Position numbers and translations under genes: made by a program. Under the pieces are notes generated by a model. The model was not told the DNA's origin. It worked only from the letters and a program-made list of their open reading frames with translations, and made no database searches. Below, one piece after another: positions 27,612-35,653 of a stretch of DNA of 44,286 bases. Source of the DNA: Planctomycetota bacterium (GTDB lineage Bacteria > Planctomycetota > Planctomycetia > Planctomycetales > Planctomycetaceae). Location: contig QWPB01000158.1 in assembly GCA_003671275.1 (NCBI GenBank), positions 1-44,286 on the forward strand, given 5' to 3'. Position 1 is the stretch's first letter. Each line of letters opens with the position of its first letter.

Positions 27612-27900
27612 GAGAACATTCCCTGGGGAACGGCCGGGGGGCATAAGTTGCCGTTTTGGACAACCAGCGTGGCGGAATCAAAAGAGGTCTACACGATAAG
27701 TGGTTTATCATGGCTGACCACTTGTGCCAAGGCACACCTCCAGATGGCACCTGCACGGGAGGACCAACTCCCCAACGGTTCAAAAATGACAAAATGGAAC
27801 CGACGGAGAGAATTCCATTCGCACTTCCCATCGCATCAGGATAGCATGATTTGATATTGAAAGTTCCGTGAAGTTGAAAGTCCCCAAACGTGAGCCCATC
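27612..27900. other. Divergent upstream region with two inverted repeats
   Basis: The 289-base region between divergent genes holds an inverted repeat at 27698-27723 (arms AAGTGG/CCACTT, 14-base spacer) and a 6-bp hairpin at 27723-27736 (TGTGCC). These may be operator-like or repeat-derived: a 13-base word at 27709-27721 (CATGGCTGACCAC) recurs at 32548-32560. No promoter is certain. Confidence 0.45.
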
Positions 27901-29451
27901 ATGAACAGTGTCAATCGACGACATTTCCTGTCACGTGTCGGTCGCGGGATGATTGCAGCCAGTATCGGAGCGGGCCTCGCCAGCGATCTGGGGATTCGAA
28001 CCGCGTGTGCCCTGGAGGCCGAAGCCGAGTTGACCTTTGGCCGCCTGGAGCCGCTGGTCGACTTGCTCCAGTCGACATCCCTCGACAAGGTGCTGCCAGC
28101 GGTCGTGGCCCAGTTGAAGTCGGGAACGTCATTGCGGGACTTCGTCGCGGCGGCGGCTCTGGCGAATGGTCGGGCCTTCGGGGGTGAAGACTACATTGGC
28201 TTTCACACGCTGATGGCCTTGCGACCCGCGCTGGCCATGGCGGAAGACCTGCCCACGGATCAAGCGGCGCTGCCGGTCTTGAAAGTCCTTTATCGAAACA
28301 GTGCCCGCATTCAGGAGATCGGAGCCCACAACCACCATGCACTCGCTCCGATCGCGGCGGACGCTGCCTCACAAGCGACTGCCGACGCCATCCGGGAAGC
28401 TGTCCACCAGAAGAACCGGAATCTCGCGGAGCAGCTTCTGGCTGCGGCTGTTCAGAAATCCCCGGCAGAGGGCTGGAACGATTTACTGGCGACTGCGGAA
28501 GAAGCCACCGATGTCCACCGGGTGGTGCTGGTCCACCGGGTCTGGGACATGCTCGATCTGGTAGGTGAAGAGAACGCCCTGACCATGCTGCGGCAGTCAT
28601 TGCGTTATTGTGTCAAGAATGAAGAGTGGGCGGCCAAGTACGGAACGGGGATCCGAGCCAAACTGCCAGCGGTTGTGGACCAGTACAAGCTGCAGGACCG
28701 TCCGTGGGGAACCAAGGCGGTGGACGACCAGTGGGTGAATGCGTTCGTCGAGACGCTGTTCACCTCGACTCCCGATCAGGCAGCGGATGCCGCCGGGGCC
28801 GCCCTGGCTGAGGGGATCAATCCTCACCGGATCTTCGAGGCCATCTCGTTGACATCCAACCAGCTGTTGCTGCGAGATAAGGGACGGACGGGCAATCAGA
28901 TTCAGCCGGGCAAGCCCGAGGGCAGTGTTCACGGCGACTCGATCGGGGTGCATGCCAGCGATTCGGCGCATGCGTGGCGGGGAATTGCACTGGCGGGGAA
29001 CGCACTGCACCGCAACACCGCTGTCGTGCTGGCCGCTTATCAGGTGGCCAAGGACCGGACTGAACGCGGCGGCGACTTCCAGAACTGGAAACCACGCCCC
29101 TGGGCTGAGGATCTCGAACCGGTACAGGCGAGCCGCGAGGAGGAACTTCTTTCCGCACTGAAATCCGCCATCGAAAGCCAGGACCAGAGCCGGGCCTGTG
29201 CTCTGGTCTCACGTTACGGGTCGCTGAACCTTCCGGACCGCAGCGTCTTCGATCTGCTCAAGACCTACGCGATCAGTCAGGACGGGGCTCTGCACGCCGA
29301 GAAGTATTTCCACACGACCCGCGACGACTTCCGGGCCACACACGCAGCGGCTCGGTGGCGACACGTCGTGGCCCTGGCTCGTGTCACGGCGAGCGAATTC
29401 GGGAAAGACGCCCCGGGAATGGCCCAGGCTCGGGAACTGCTGCTGACCTGA
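27901..29451 (+). CDS. Tat-exported protein of unknown function
   Basis: The gene encodes 516 residues. MNSVNRRHFLSRVGRGMIAA is a twin-arginine signal. The body is alpha-helical with His-rich segments (GAHNHHALAPIAADAAS, GDSIGVHASDSAHAWRGIAL, GALHAEKYFHTTRDDF) that could bind a metal or cofactor. I do not recognise a characterised family; similar Tat-signalled proteins occur widely in planctomycetes. It starts at ATG 27901 and is divergent from the TIGR03067 gene. Confidence 0.75.
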   Translation: MNSVNRRHFLSRVGRGMIAASIGAGLASDLGIRTACALEAEAELTFGRLEPLVDLLQSTSLDKVLPAVVAQLKSGTSLRDFVAAAALANGRAFGGEDYIGFHTLMALRPALAMAEDLPTDQAALPVLKVLYRNSARIQEIGAHNHHALAPIAADAASQATADAIREAVHQKNRNLAEQLLAAAVQKSPAEGWNDLLATAEEATDVHRVVLVHRVWDMLDLVGEENALTMLRQSLRYCVKNEEWAAKYGTGIRAKLPAVVDQYKLQDRPWGTKAVDDQWVNAFVETLFTSTPDQAADAAGAALAEGINPHRIFEAISLTSNQLLLRDKGRTGNQIQPGKPEGSVHGDSIGVHASDSAHAWRGIALAGNALHRNTAVVLAAYQVAKDRTERGGDFQNWKPRPWAEDLEPVQASREEELLSALKSAIESQDQSRACALVSRYGSLNLPDRSVFDLLKTYAISQDGALHAEKYFHTTRDDFRATHAAARWRHVVALARVTASEFGKDAPGMAQARELLLT

Positions 29452-29496
29452 GTTTCAACCCGCACCTCATTCTGTCCGGAACTTTAACTGGTACCT

Positions 29497-29532
29497 CACA
29501 TGGCATGTGGCGAAATCGCTACATGCCATGTG
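29497..29532. promoter_or_regulatory. Perfect 12-bp inverted repeat, possible activator site
   Basis: Arms CACATGGCATGT and ACATGCCATGTG are at 29497-29508 and 29521-29532, with a 12-base spacer. The midpoint is about 135 bases upstream of the transcription start predicted from the sigma-54-like element at 29623, a usual distance for an enhancer-binding-protein site. A role as a terminator for the gene ending at 29451 is an alternative, but no T tract follows. Confidence 0.45.
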
Positions 29533-29622
29533 GCATTTCTTCATCAGATCTGGACTCCGCCCCCACACTCCATGGGTACCAGCCCTTGGGATTTCACTGG
29601 TGGTTTCGATTTCTGTGCGATG

Positions 29623-29638
29623 TGGCACACGTGATGCC
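29623..29638 (+). promoter_or_regulatory. Candidate sigma-54 (-24/-12) promoter
   Basis: The sequence TGGCACACGTGATGCC has the GG and GC dinucleotides separated by exactly ten bases and matches TGGCAC fully and TTGC at three of four positions. Transcription would start near 29649, 25 bases before the TTG start at 29674. Confidence 0.5.
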
Positions 29639-29673
29639 TGAAATGCGGATGCCCCCTTATCAAGGAACATCCG

Positions 29674-30060
29674 TTGCCCCACATCCACGCCACCGATCTG
29701 GTCGTCTCCAATGCGGGCAGCACACTGCTGCTCAAGCTGTACGGCTTTATCCAGGATCAGGCCGCCGAGGTCCGCGATGTGACCGAAAATCGACTGACAC
29801 TCCGGTTCGGACGGACCTGGCTGGGCCGAATCCTGTTCGGGGATCGACATGCCTACCGCATGGAGATGTCGATCGATCTGTCCCCCTTGCCAGAGGCCAA
29901 TCGTTACCACCGCTGCTCGCAGGTGCATGTCGAAATTCGCGATGCCCATCTCATACAAAAGCCGGATCTATTCGACGAGGCCGTTCGCCAAATGATGTGG
30001 CGATTGCGGGCTGCACTGATGGTTGTTGACGGACCGCAGACACCTTCACTAAACGCCTGA
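29674..30060 (+). CDS. Small conserved-looking protein, unknown function
   Basis: The gene encodes 128 residues beginning at TTG 29674 with AAGGA six to ten bases before; the upstream frame has no ATG or GTG before a stop at 29632. Segments include LLLKLYGFIQDQAAEVRDV, LTLRFGRTWLGRILFGDRH and YRMEMSIDLSPLPEANRYHR. It has no signal peptide. The fold is unknown; the alternation of polar and hydrophobic residues suggests a small alpha/beta protein. It appears to be a single-gene unit downstream of a candidate sigma-54 promoter. Confidence 0.65.
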   Translation: MPHIHATDLVVSNAGSTLLLKLYGFIQDQAAEVRDVTENRLTLRFGRTWLGRILFGDRHAYRMEMSIDLSPLPEANRYHRCSQVHVEIRDAHLIQKPDLFDEAVRQMMWRLRAALMVVDGPQTPSLNA

Positions 30061-30098
30061 ATCCATTCTTTCGGAGATCATTCTTCGTTGTGATCAGT

Positions 30099-32423
30099 TT
30101 ACTGAACCGGACGGGCGTCGAGTATTACGATCACTTCGTGCAGATTTCGTGGATTGCTTGCCCGACCGGTCACATGCGGCAGCCAACCGTCGCCACGATC
30201 CGCGGTATCAGCCACCAGATCAAAGTAGAGCCCGCCCAGAATAACGCTGGCCCCGGCAGGAACCCGAATCGACGATCCCCCGGTGGTATCACCGGCACTC
30301 ACACGTTCGATCGGTGATGAAGGTTTCAACTCCAATGTCATCGAGCCATCACCGGCCCGCGTGGCTCGCAAGGCGATCTGGAGCCCGCCCTCCAGCAGTC
30401 CGACCTGTTCCGTCCCCTGCTTCCCCTTGAACAGATAACGACGGAACCCCTGCTGCTCTGTGAGGCCGATCTCGGCCCACTGACCACGTTGGATTTGAAT
30501 CTCGGGCGTGGTCGTCATGGTCAACTCTCCCAGCTGTTGCAATCGCTGCACCATCAGCTGAGGAGCCAGGTCCGACACGCCGACCGACACGCCATCGGGC
30601 AGACCGTGCCACCCATCCGCCGAGTGCCCAACGGGAATCTCTTCCACAGAGTGCTTGAGTCCGCATTCACGACAATCCCCAGCCCCCGATCGAATCACCG
30701 GAAAACCTCGGCGATAGATCCCCCGTTGTCCGACCGCCGCGTGGCGAATTTGCAGAATGGTCGCCTGGATCGCCACCAAGGGATTCGCCGGCATGGCCAA
30801 AGTATCAACGGAGTCCACCGCGTACTGCGTAACGGACAGTTCTCTCGACGGAGCATTTAACACGACTGGCAGCTGCCGCGGCTCGACGAGCGGTTCAGCC
30901 GGAACGGCGGTCTCTGCTGAAACGATCTCCTGACTCGCGGCGACGGGGTGCGAGGGGCTCCTGAGACGAACCGTGTCCTCACCAGTTCCCTGAGGCGGGG
31001 TCGTACGGGAAATCACATCCTGGGGGGAGTTCAGTACAACCTCGTTGATGTCGATGGGCGAAGAAGCCACTGGAAGGGATTCCGCTGGGGGCACAACAGT
31101 GCTCGCCCTCTCTGCGACTGCTACTACTTCGGGTTGAAAGAGTGGCGCATCCGTCGGCGATTCGGAGGGCACCGTCGATGCCGTCCCCATCGGAGCGGTT
31201 TCCCTGACCGATGGGGCTGTCGTGGTTCGCTTCGAATCTTCCGGGGCCCACGTCGAATTCTCATCGAGCTTGCGGGCTTCCTGCTCAGCGGGGGGAATCC
31301 GGCGACGGGTGGGGTGGGCTGGCGTAATCTCAATGTCAAAGGCCGATCGCGACGGAGTCAGCGATTCCGGAACCTGCTCCATCACAGCGGCATGGGTCTT
31401 CAACGCGGAATCGTCTGCTGCTGGATCGGACGCACGAGCCAGATCCTCGACGATCATCAGCCCGCCATCCGAGCGAGCCTGCAACTGGTGAACCTTCAAC
31501 AGTTGGGTCAGTGTTTCCGTCAGATCAACCGCCCGCCAGTGACACGTCACGCGTGCCTTGGAGCGGGTCGAAGTCACAACATTCCATCCAGCGTGGGGGG
31601 CCAACTCTCCGACCAGTTCCGCCAGTGACACCCCCTCCGCATCGACATCAAAACGTGACGGGGCGTTGGTATTGCGCTGGACGCGAACCTTGGGATTCGA
31701 CGGTGCCTGTCCCACTGGATCGGGACTGGGCAGCGGTTCCGAAGTGAGCGGAATCGCCGCAGCGGACTGCTCAACGAAGGTGGCCTTTAACTCGGCGATC
31801 TCGCGGGCTAATGTCTCCATCTCACGCGAGGTCTGATGATGAACCAGGAGTGACTCCGCCTCGCGGAGGGCGGCCAGTTGCGATTCCAGTTGAGCCCGCG
31901 AGAGTTCGTTTACTTCCCCTCGCAATTGGGCCAGTTCCTGCTCCAGATGAGTCGGCGGGATGGTTACGGCAGTGACGGTAACAGCGGACGGCGGTTCGGG
32001 GGTTGATGGTTCCGCGAGGACAGTGGCCAATTGCACAGGCAAGGCTTCAGGGGACTGCGGCCGCGTCATCAACACCGGCAAAGCCGACTCATCATCGGGG
32101 TGATCGGGAACTGGGCGAACTGCCGGGACAGGTTCCGCCAGCAGGTGTTCCATCTGTCCAGTCGTGGCGACGCGAATGGGAGCGTCCGGATCAGCGACGG
32201 TCAGATTCGATAAGGGCAGTTCGTCTTCGACCGGAAACAGGGGAACATTTCTGGCGGCGGGTGCCAAGACAACCTGCCGAAGTTGGGGCACCCCCAAGAG
32301 AGAAACCGCCGCCACGAGACAGAGTATTACCGCCAGCGATAGACCGCCGATTGCAACACGAAATGCCGAATTTCGAGCGGCCAACGGACTGACTCCCCAA
32401 TCGTCGGGCCGTACGCGGACCAC
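30099..32423 (-). CDS. Secretin-like protein with N-terminal membrane anchor
   Basis: This 774-residue protein has a single hydrophobic segment (FRVAIGGLSLAVILCLVAAV, about 20-43), without a clear cleavage site. A coiled coil follows (about 155-205). Residues about 255-325 resemble the STN/N0 domain of secretins (SLAELVGELAPHAGWNVVTS, VDLTETLTQLLKVHQLQA). A long Pro/Ser/Thr linker precedes a C-terminal part (about 545-774) with secretin-domain features: TTTPEIQIQRGQWAEIGLTE, LLEGGLQIALRATRAGDGSM and SSIRVPAGASVILGGLYFDL. The terminal P-L-G-x-P-L-G gate motif is absent. It starts at GTG 32423 (GGGAAG upstream) and lies divergent to the GspE-like gene, so the two may belong to one secretion- or pilus-like assembly. 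Confidence 0.7.
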   Translation of the reverse strand: MVRVRPDDWGVSPLAARNSAFRVAIGGLSLAVILCLVAAVSLLGVPQLRQVVLAPAARNVPLFPVEDELPLSNLTVADPDAPIRVATTGQMEHLLAEPVPAVRPVPDHPDDESALPVLMTRPQSPEALPVQLATVLAEPSTPEPPSAVTVTAVTIPPTHLEQELAQLRGEVNELSRAQLESQLAALREAESLLVHHQTSREMETLAREIAELKATFVEQSAAAIPLTSEPLPSPDPVGQAPSNPKVRVQRNTNAPSRFDVDAEGVSLAELVGELAPHAGWNVVTSTRSKARVTCHWRAVDLTETLTQLLKVHQLQARSDGGLMIVEDLARASDPAADDSALKTHAAVMEQVPESLTPSRSAFDIEITPAHPTRRRIPPAEQEARKLDENSTWAPEDSKRTTTAPSVRETAPMGTASTVPSESPTDAPLFQPEVVAVAERASTVVPPAESLPVASSPIDINEVVLNSPQDVISRTTPPQGTGEDTVRLRSPSHPVAASQEIVSAETAVPAEPLVEPRQLPVVLNAPSRELSVTQYAVDSVDTLAMPANPLVAIQATILQIRHAAVGQRGIYRRGFPVIRSGAGDCRECGLKHSVEEIPVGHSADGWHGLPDGVSVGVSDLAPQLMVQRLQQLGELTMTTTPEIQIQRGQWAEIGLTEQQGFRRYLFKGKQGTEQVGLLEGGLQIALRATRAGDGSMTLELKPSSPIERVSAGDTTGGSSIRVPAGASVILGGLYFDLVADTADRGDGWLPHVTGRASNPRNLHEVIVILDARPVQ

Positions 32424-32777
32424 CCGCTGCTTCCCGTCTCTTCAACATCGACGGATGGTGACACGCGATTCATGGAAAAGTCGACGTAACCGTTAAAGTT
32501 GAAAAAATGCCTGCAAGTGGACTTCGAGCGATCTCGATACGTTCGACCATGGCTGACCACCGCGAGCCGAAGGCCAGCGCGGCCGGGACTCCCGTCGCGA
32601 GGATTTCAAACGTATATCGATCCACCAGCCACGGCTGGCCAGTTTGTGAATCTGCCAGCGAAGATTCCTTTCCTTCTCTCCCAAGTGTCGCCAGAATGTC
32701 AGTCTCAGCAGTTTTTGCCGGACGTCGGTGATGAACCACGTTGCGGATGTCCTGTGCTCATTGAGAGGGGTGTCCCT
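32424..32777. other. Repeat-bearing region between divergent secretin-like and GspE-like genes
   Basis: The 354 bases contain the second copy of a 24-base interspersed repeat (32633-32656) and a hairpin with a 6-bp stem and AC loop ending in it (about 32624-32637, arms CCAGCC/GGCTGG). The frames across it, including one extending the GspE-like ORF upstream to 32499, show no protein signature. Promoters for both genes should lie here. Confidence 0.5.
32633..32656. repeat. 24-base interspersed repeat, copy 2
   Basis: It matches 6301-6324 at 23 of 24 positions in the same orientation (GGCTGGCCAG at its start). Like copy 1, it lies upstream of genes, here between a divergent pair. Confidence 0.65.
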
Positions 32778-34100
32778 GTGATTTTCGGATTCGGACGCAA
32801 GCCAGTCGATAATGACGACGACGATGATGACGATGAAGAAGAAATTGAGTATGTCCTCTTTCAAGGGGCGACGAACGGTGTCGAACCGGACATGAAGGGC
32901 AACGCCAAGCTGGTCCAAGCAGGATTGATTCGGACCAAGGAGTTGGTGACAAACGCCATGTCCCGGCGGGCTGAGATGATCCGGCTGGAGCCCAAGGGGC
33001 AGGTGTCCGTCGCCACGATGTATGTCGACGGAGTGCCCTTTCCGGGAGCCAAGATGCCGGTCCAGGCGGGACTGGCAATCACCCAGATGCTCAAACTGCT
33101 TTCAGGGCTGGATATCAAAGACCGGACGAAGCCCCAGTCGGGGGCCGTCAAGGCTCAACTCGAAGACACCAAGTACGAAGTTCGCGTTGACACCGCTCCG
33201 GTGGCAACGGGTGGCGAACGGCTGATCGTGCGAATTCAGGATGTGAAACAGAAGTTCGAGACGCCGGACGAGTTGGGCTGGGGTGAAGCGATCCGTGAAA
33301 AGATCCGAGCACTCGCCTCACAAAAGAAAGGAATCATCCTGGCGGTGGGCCCGCCCATGTCGGGCGTGTCGTGTGCCGCGTTTGGAGTGTTGCGGTCGAT
33401 CGATGCCTATCTATTCAACATCTACTCGCTGTCCAAGAACGGCAAGGACATCGCGCACGTCGCGGAGTTCCAGCCAGAGCCTGGTGATTCGCTGACGCAA
33501 ACGATTGGTCGTGCGATCCGCGCGGAAGGGGATGTCCTGTTCCTCGCTCCCTGCCGAGATGCCGACTTCGCCAAGATGATGGTCGAAGACTCGGAAGATG
33601 CCTGCCTTCTTTCCGAAATGACGGCCAAGGACTGCGCGGATGCCATCGCGCGTTTTACTCAGATGTCGGGCGATCCGATCCTGTGTGCCGAGCGGTTGCA
33701 CGGGCTGATCAGCCAGAAGCTGGTCCGGCTGCTCTGCCCTAAGTGCAAACAAGCGTACCGCCCGAACCCGAAGCTCCTGCAAAAAGTCGGCCTGCCCCCG
33801 GAAACGAAAGTGCTCTACCGGGCCCCCAAACCGCCGGAAGAGGATGACGAGGAGTTCGAGGATTACGAACCGTGCGAGAAGTGCGGCGGGGTGGGCTACT
33901 TTGGTCGTACCGGACTGGTGGAGTTCATCGAGATCACGCCGGGGATGAAGGAGATCATCGAGAACGGTGCCGATCCGCAGAAGATTCGCGATCAGGCAAA
34001 AAAAGAGAAGATGCAGTCCTGGGCCAGCGATGGTCTGAGGCTGGTCGCCGCGCATAAGACCTCCCTGGAGGAACTGCAACGGGTCTTTAAGCCGGTATAA
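32778..34100 (+). CDS. GspE/PilB-like protein with degenerate ATPase motifs
   Basis: This 440-residue protein resembles type II secretion/type IV pilus ATPases: a central NTPase-like domain, then the tetracysteine zinc motif (LLCPKCKQAY and CEKCGGVGYFGRTGLVEF). The Walker A site reads GPPMSGVSC at 191-199, where the family has GPTGSGKTT, so the essential Lys is Val197. The Walker B region reads GDVLFLAPCRD at 251-261; the catalytic Glu of GEIRD is Pro258. The His box STLH is replaced by SEMT. It is therefore probably an ATP-independent or non-hydrolysing structural protein. GTG 32778 has GAGAGGGG upstream; the open frame to 32499 is not supported. An acidic run (about DNDDDDDDDEEE) lies near the start. 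Confidence 0.8.
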   Translation: MIFGFGRKPVDNDDDDDDDEEEIEYVLFQGATNGVEPDMKGNAKLVQAGLIRTKELVTNAMSRRAEMIRLEPKGQVSVATMYVDGVPFPGAKMPVQAGLAITQMLKLLSGLDIKDRTKPQSGAVKAQLEDTKYEVRVDTAPVATGGERLIVRIQDVKQKFETPDELGWGEAIREKIRALASQKKGIILAVGPPMSGVSCAAFGVLRSIDAYLFNIYSLSKNGKDIAHVAEFQPEPGDSLTQTIGRAIRAEGDVLFLAPCRDADFAKMMVEDSEDACLLSEMTAKDCADAIARFTQMSGDPILCAERLHGLISQKLVRLLCPKCKQAYRPNPKLLQKVGLPPETKVLYRAPKPPEEDDEEFEDYEPCEKCGGVGYFGRTGLVEFIEITPGMKEIIENGADPQKIRDQAKKEKMQSWASDGLRLVAAHKTSLEELQRVFKPV

Positions 34101-34125
34101 TCGAGACCACCGATTCTGAGAACCA

Positions 34126-34153
34126 CACGGGCCAGCGAAATCGCTGGCCCGTG
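34126..34153. terminator. Perfect 13-bp hairpin between convergent genes
   Basis: Arms at 34126-34138 and 34141-34153 (CACGGGCCAGCGA) have a two-base loop. They lie between the stops of the GspE-like (plus) and cardiolipin synthase (minus) genes. Neither side has a T tract, so it is a likely but not certain bidirectional terminator. Confidence 0.55.
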
Positions 34154-34169
34154 GTCATATCCGGGTCCA

Positions 34170-35600
34170 TCACACCAGCGGCGCAAATAACCGGCACAGG
34201 TTCTCGACAAAGACCCGGCCCAGCGGGCGCGCATCCCAGTGATCGAGATGAATCTGACGGCAGTCCGGAAGATCGTCCTCGAACTGCTGTTCCAGTTCCC
34301 GTGCCAGTTTCTCCCCATACAACGCCAATCCCACTTCGAAGTTCAGCAGCATGCTGCGGTAATCAAAGTTCGCCGAACCGACCAGTGACCAGCTGCCATC
34401 GATCGTCAGCGTCTTGGAGTGCAGGATTCCCTTGTGGTACTCATAGACCTCCACGCCGGACCGCAACAGCGTGTCATAGAACGAGCGTCCCGCCCACACG
34501 GTCCATGGAGCAACGGCCTTTCCGGCCAGCATCAGTCGCACCTTGACCCCCCGCGCGGCGGCAGTCTCCAGCGCCATCACCAACGGTTCCGTCGGAGCAA
34601 AGTACGATGTCGCCAATGTAATCGATTCACAGGCTTCGTTCAGAGCGGCAAAAAACAGCGTGTGGATCGGTTCTCGATCCCCATCGGGGCCGCCGCCCAC
34701 GACCTGCACGATTGACTGGCCAATCCGCGAGGGAGGAGGGAATGTGATCTCGTCGATCAGTTCCTCACCCGTCGAGTAGTACCAGTCTTCGGCGAACAGC
34801 TGCTGCAACGGCCAGACTGCGGGGCCTTCTACCCGCATGTGTGTATCCCGCCAATAGCCGATCTCCGGGTCGTCACCCAGATACTCATCACCGATATTCA
34901 TCCCCCCAGTCAATCCAACCATTCCGTCGACGATGATGATTTTGCGATGACTTCGATTGTTGATCGACCACCGCTCTCGCCAGGAAGCCCCTGGCAGAAA
35001 AGGAGCCACCACGATGCCCGCAGCTTTCATCGGAGCAATGAACTGTCGACTCAGGGCCATCGATCCCAGCTTGTCATACAGGAAACGCACCTGGACGCCT
35101 TCCTTCGCCCGTTCGATCAGCAGATCGCGCAGCTGCGTTCCCGTGCGATCGGGCTGCCAGATGTAGTATTCCAGGTCGATGGAATGGCGGGCTTCACGGA
35201 TCGCCTGCTCAATCCGGAGGAAGGTCTGCCGCGTGTCGGCCATCAGCTCGATGGCGTTGTCACCGGTCAAGACTCCGCCGCATTCCCGTTGGATCAGGGC
35301 GGCCAGTCGCGTCTGCTGGCGGGTCAATTCCAGGTCAGGAATGGCATACTGTTCGATGTTTGGCAGCTTGGAGGCCAGGTCGCGGGAGGCGGCGATCTTC
35401 CCCAGCCGACGACGACGAATGTTATTGATTCCGAATACCAGAAAGGCGAGTCCACCAAAGATCGGAATGAAGACAATCGCCAGAATCCAGGCAATGGCAG
35501 CGACCGGCTGCCGCTTCCGGGACAGGATCACCCAACGGATCAACAGCAGCGTGACCGCATACCCAGCCAGAAGGATCGCGATGCGGGTGTACCACGACAT
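34170..35600 (-). CDS. cls: Cardiolipin synthase
   Basis: This 476-residue phospholipase D-superfamily enzyme makes cardiolipin from phosphatidylglycerol in the membrane. Two N-terminal helices (IAILLAGYAVTLLLI, IAWILAIVFIPIFGGLAFL) precede two HKD motifs: HRKIIIVDG (His218, Lys220, Asp226) and HSKTLTIDG (His394, Lys396). The segments IDLEYYIWQPDRTGTQLRDL and GGMNIGDEYLGDDPEIGYW are typical of bacterial Cls. The length is normal. It begins at ATG 35600; its stop faces the GspE-like gene. Confidence 0.95.
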   Translation of the reverse strand: MSWYTRIAILLAGYAVTLLLIRWVILSRKRQPVAAIAWILAIVFIPIFGGLAFLVFGINNIRRRRLGKIAASRDLASKLPNIEQYAIPDLELTRQQTRLAALIQRECGGVLTGDNAIELMADTRQTFLRIEQAIREARHSIDLEYYIWQPDRTGTQLRDLLIERAKEGVQVRFLYDKLGSMALSRQFIAPMKAAGIVVAPFLPGASWRERWSINNRSHRKIIIVDGMVGLTGGMNIGDEYLGDDPEIGYWRDTHMRVEGPAVWPLQQLFAEDWYYSTGEELIDEITFPPPSRIGQSIVQVVGGGPDGDREPIHTLFFAALNEACESITLATSYFAPTEPLVMALETAAARGVKVRLMLAGKAVAPWTVWAGRSFYDTLLRSGVEVYEYHKGILHSKTLTIDGSWSLVGSANFDYRSMLLNFEVGLALYGEKLARELEQQFEDDLPDCRQIHLDHWDARPLGRVFVENLCRLFAPLV

Positions 35601-35653
35601 CCGAGACCAAGCCCTTCCACAGACGCACGAACAGGCCCCTGCCCGAAAGCAGT

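Noticed and set aside
32493-32918. 141-residue minus-strand frame opposite the GspE-like start
   Set aside because: It crosses the repeat and the acidic start of a better-supported gene, so it is a shadow.
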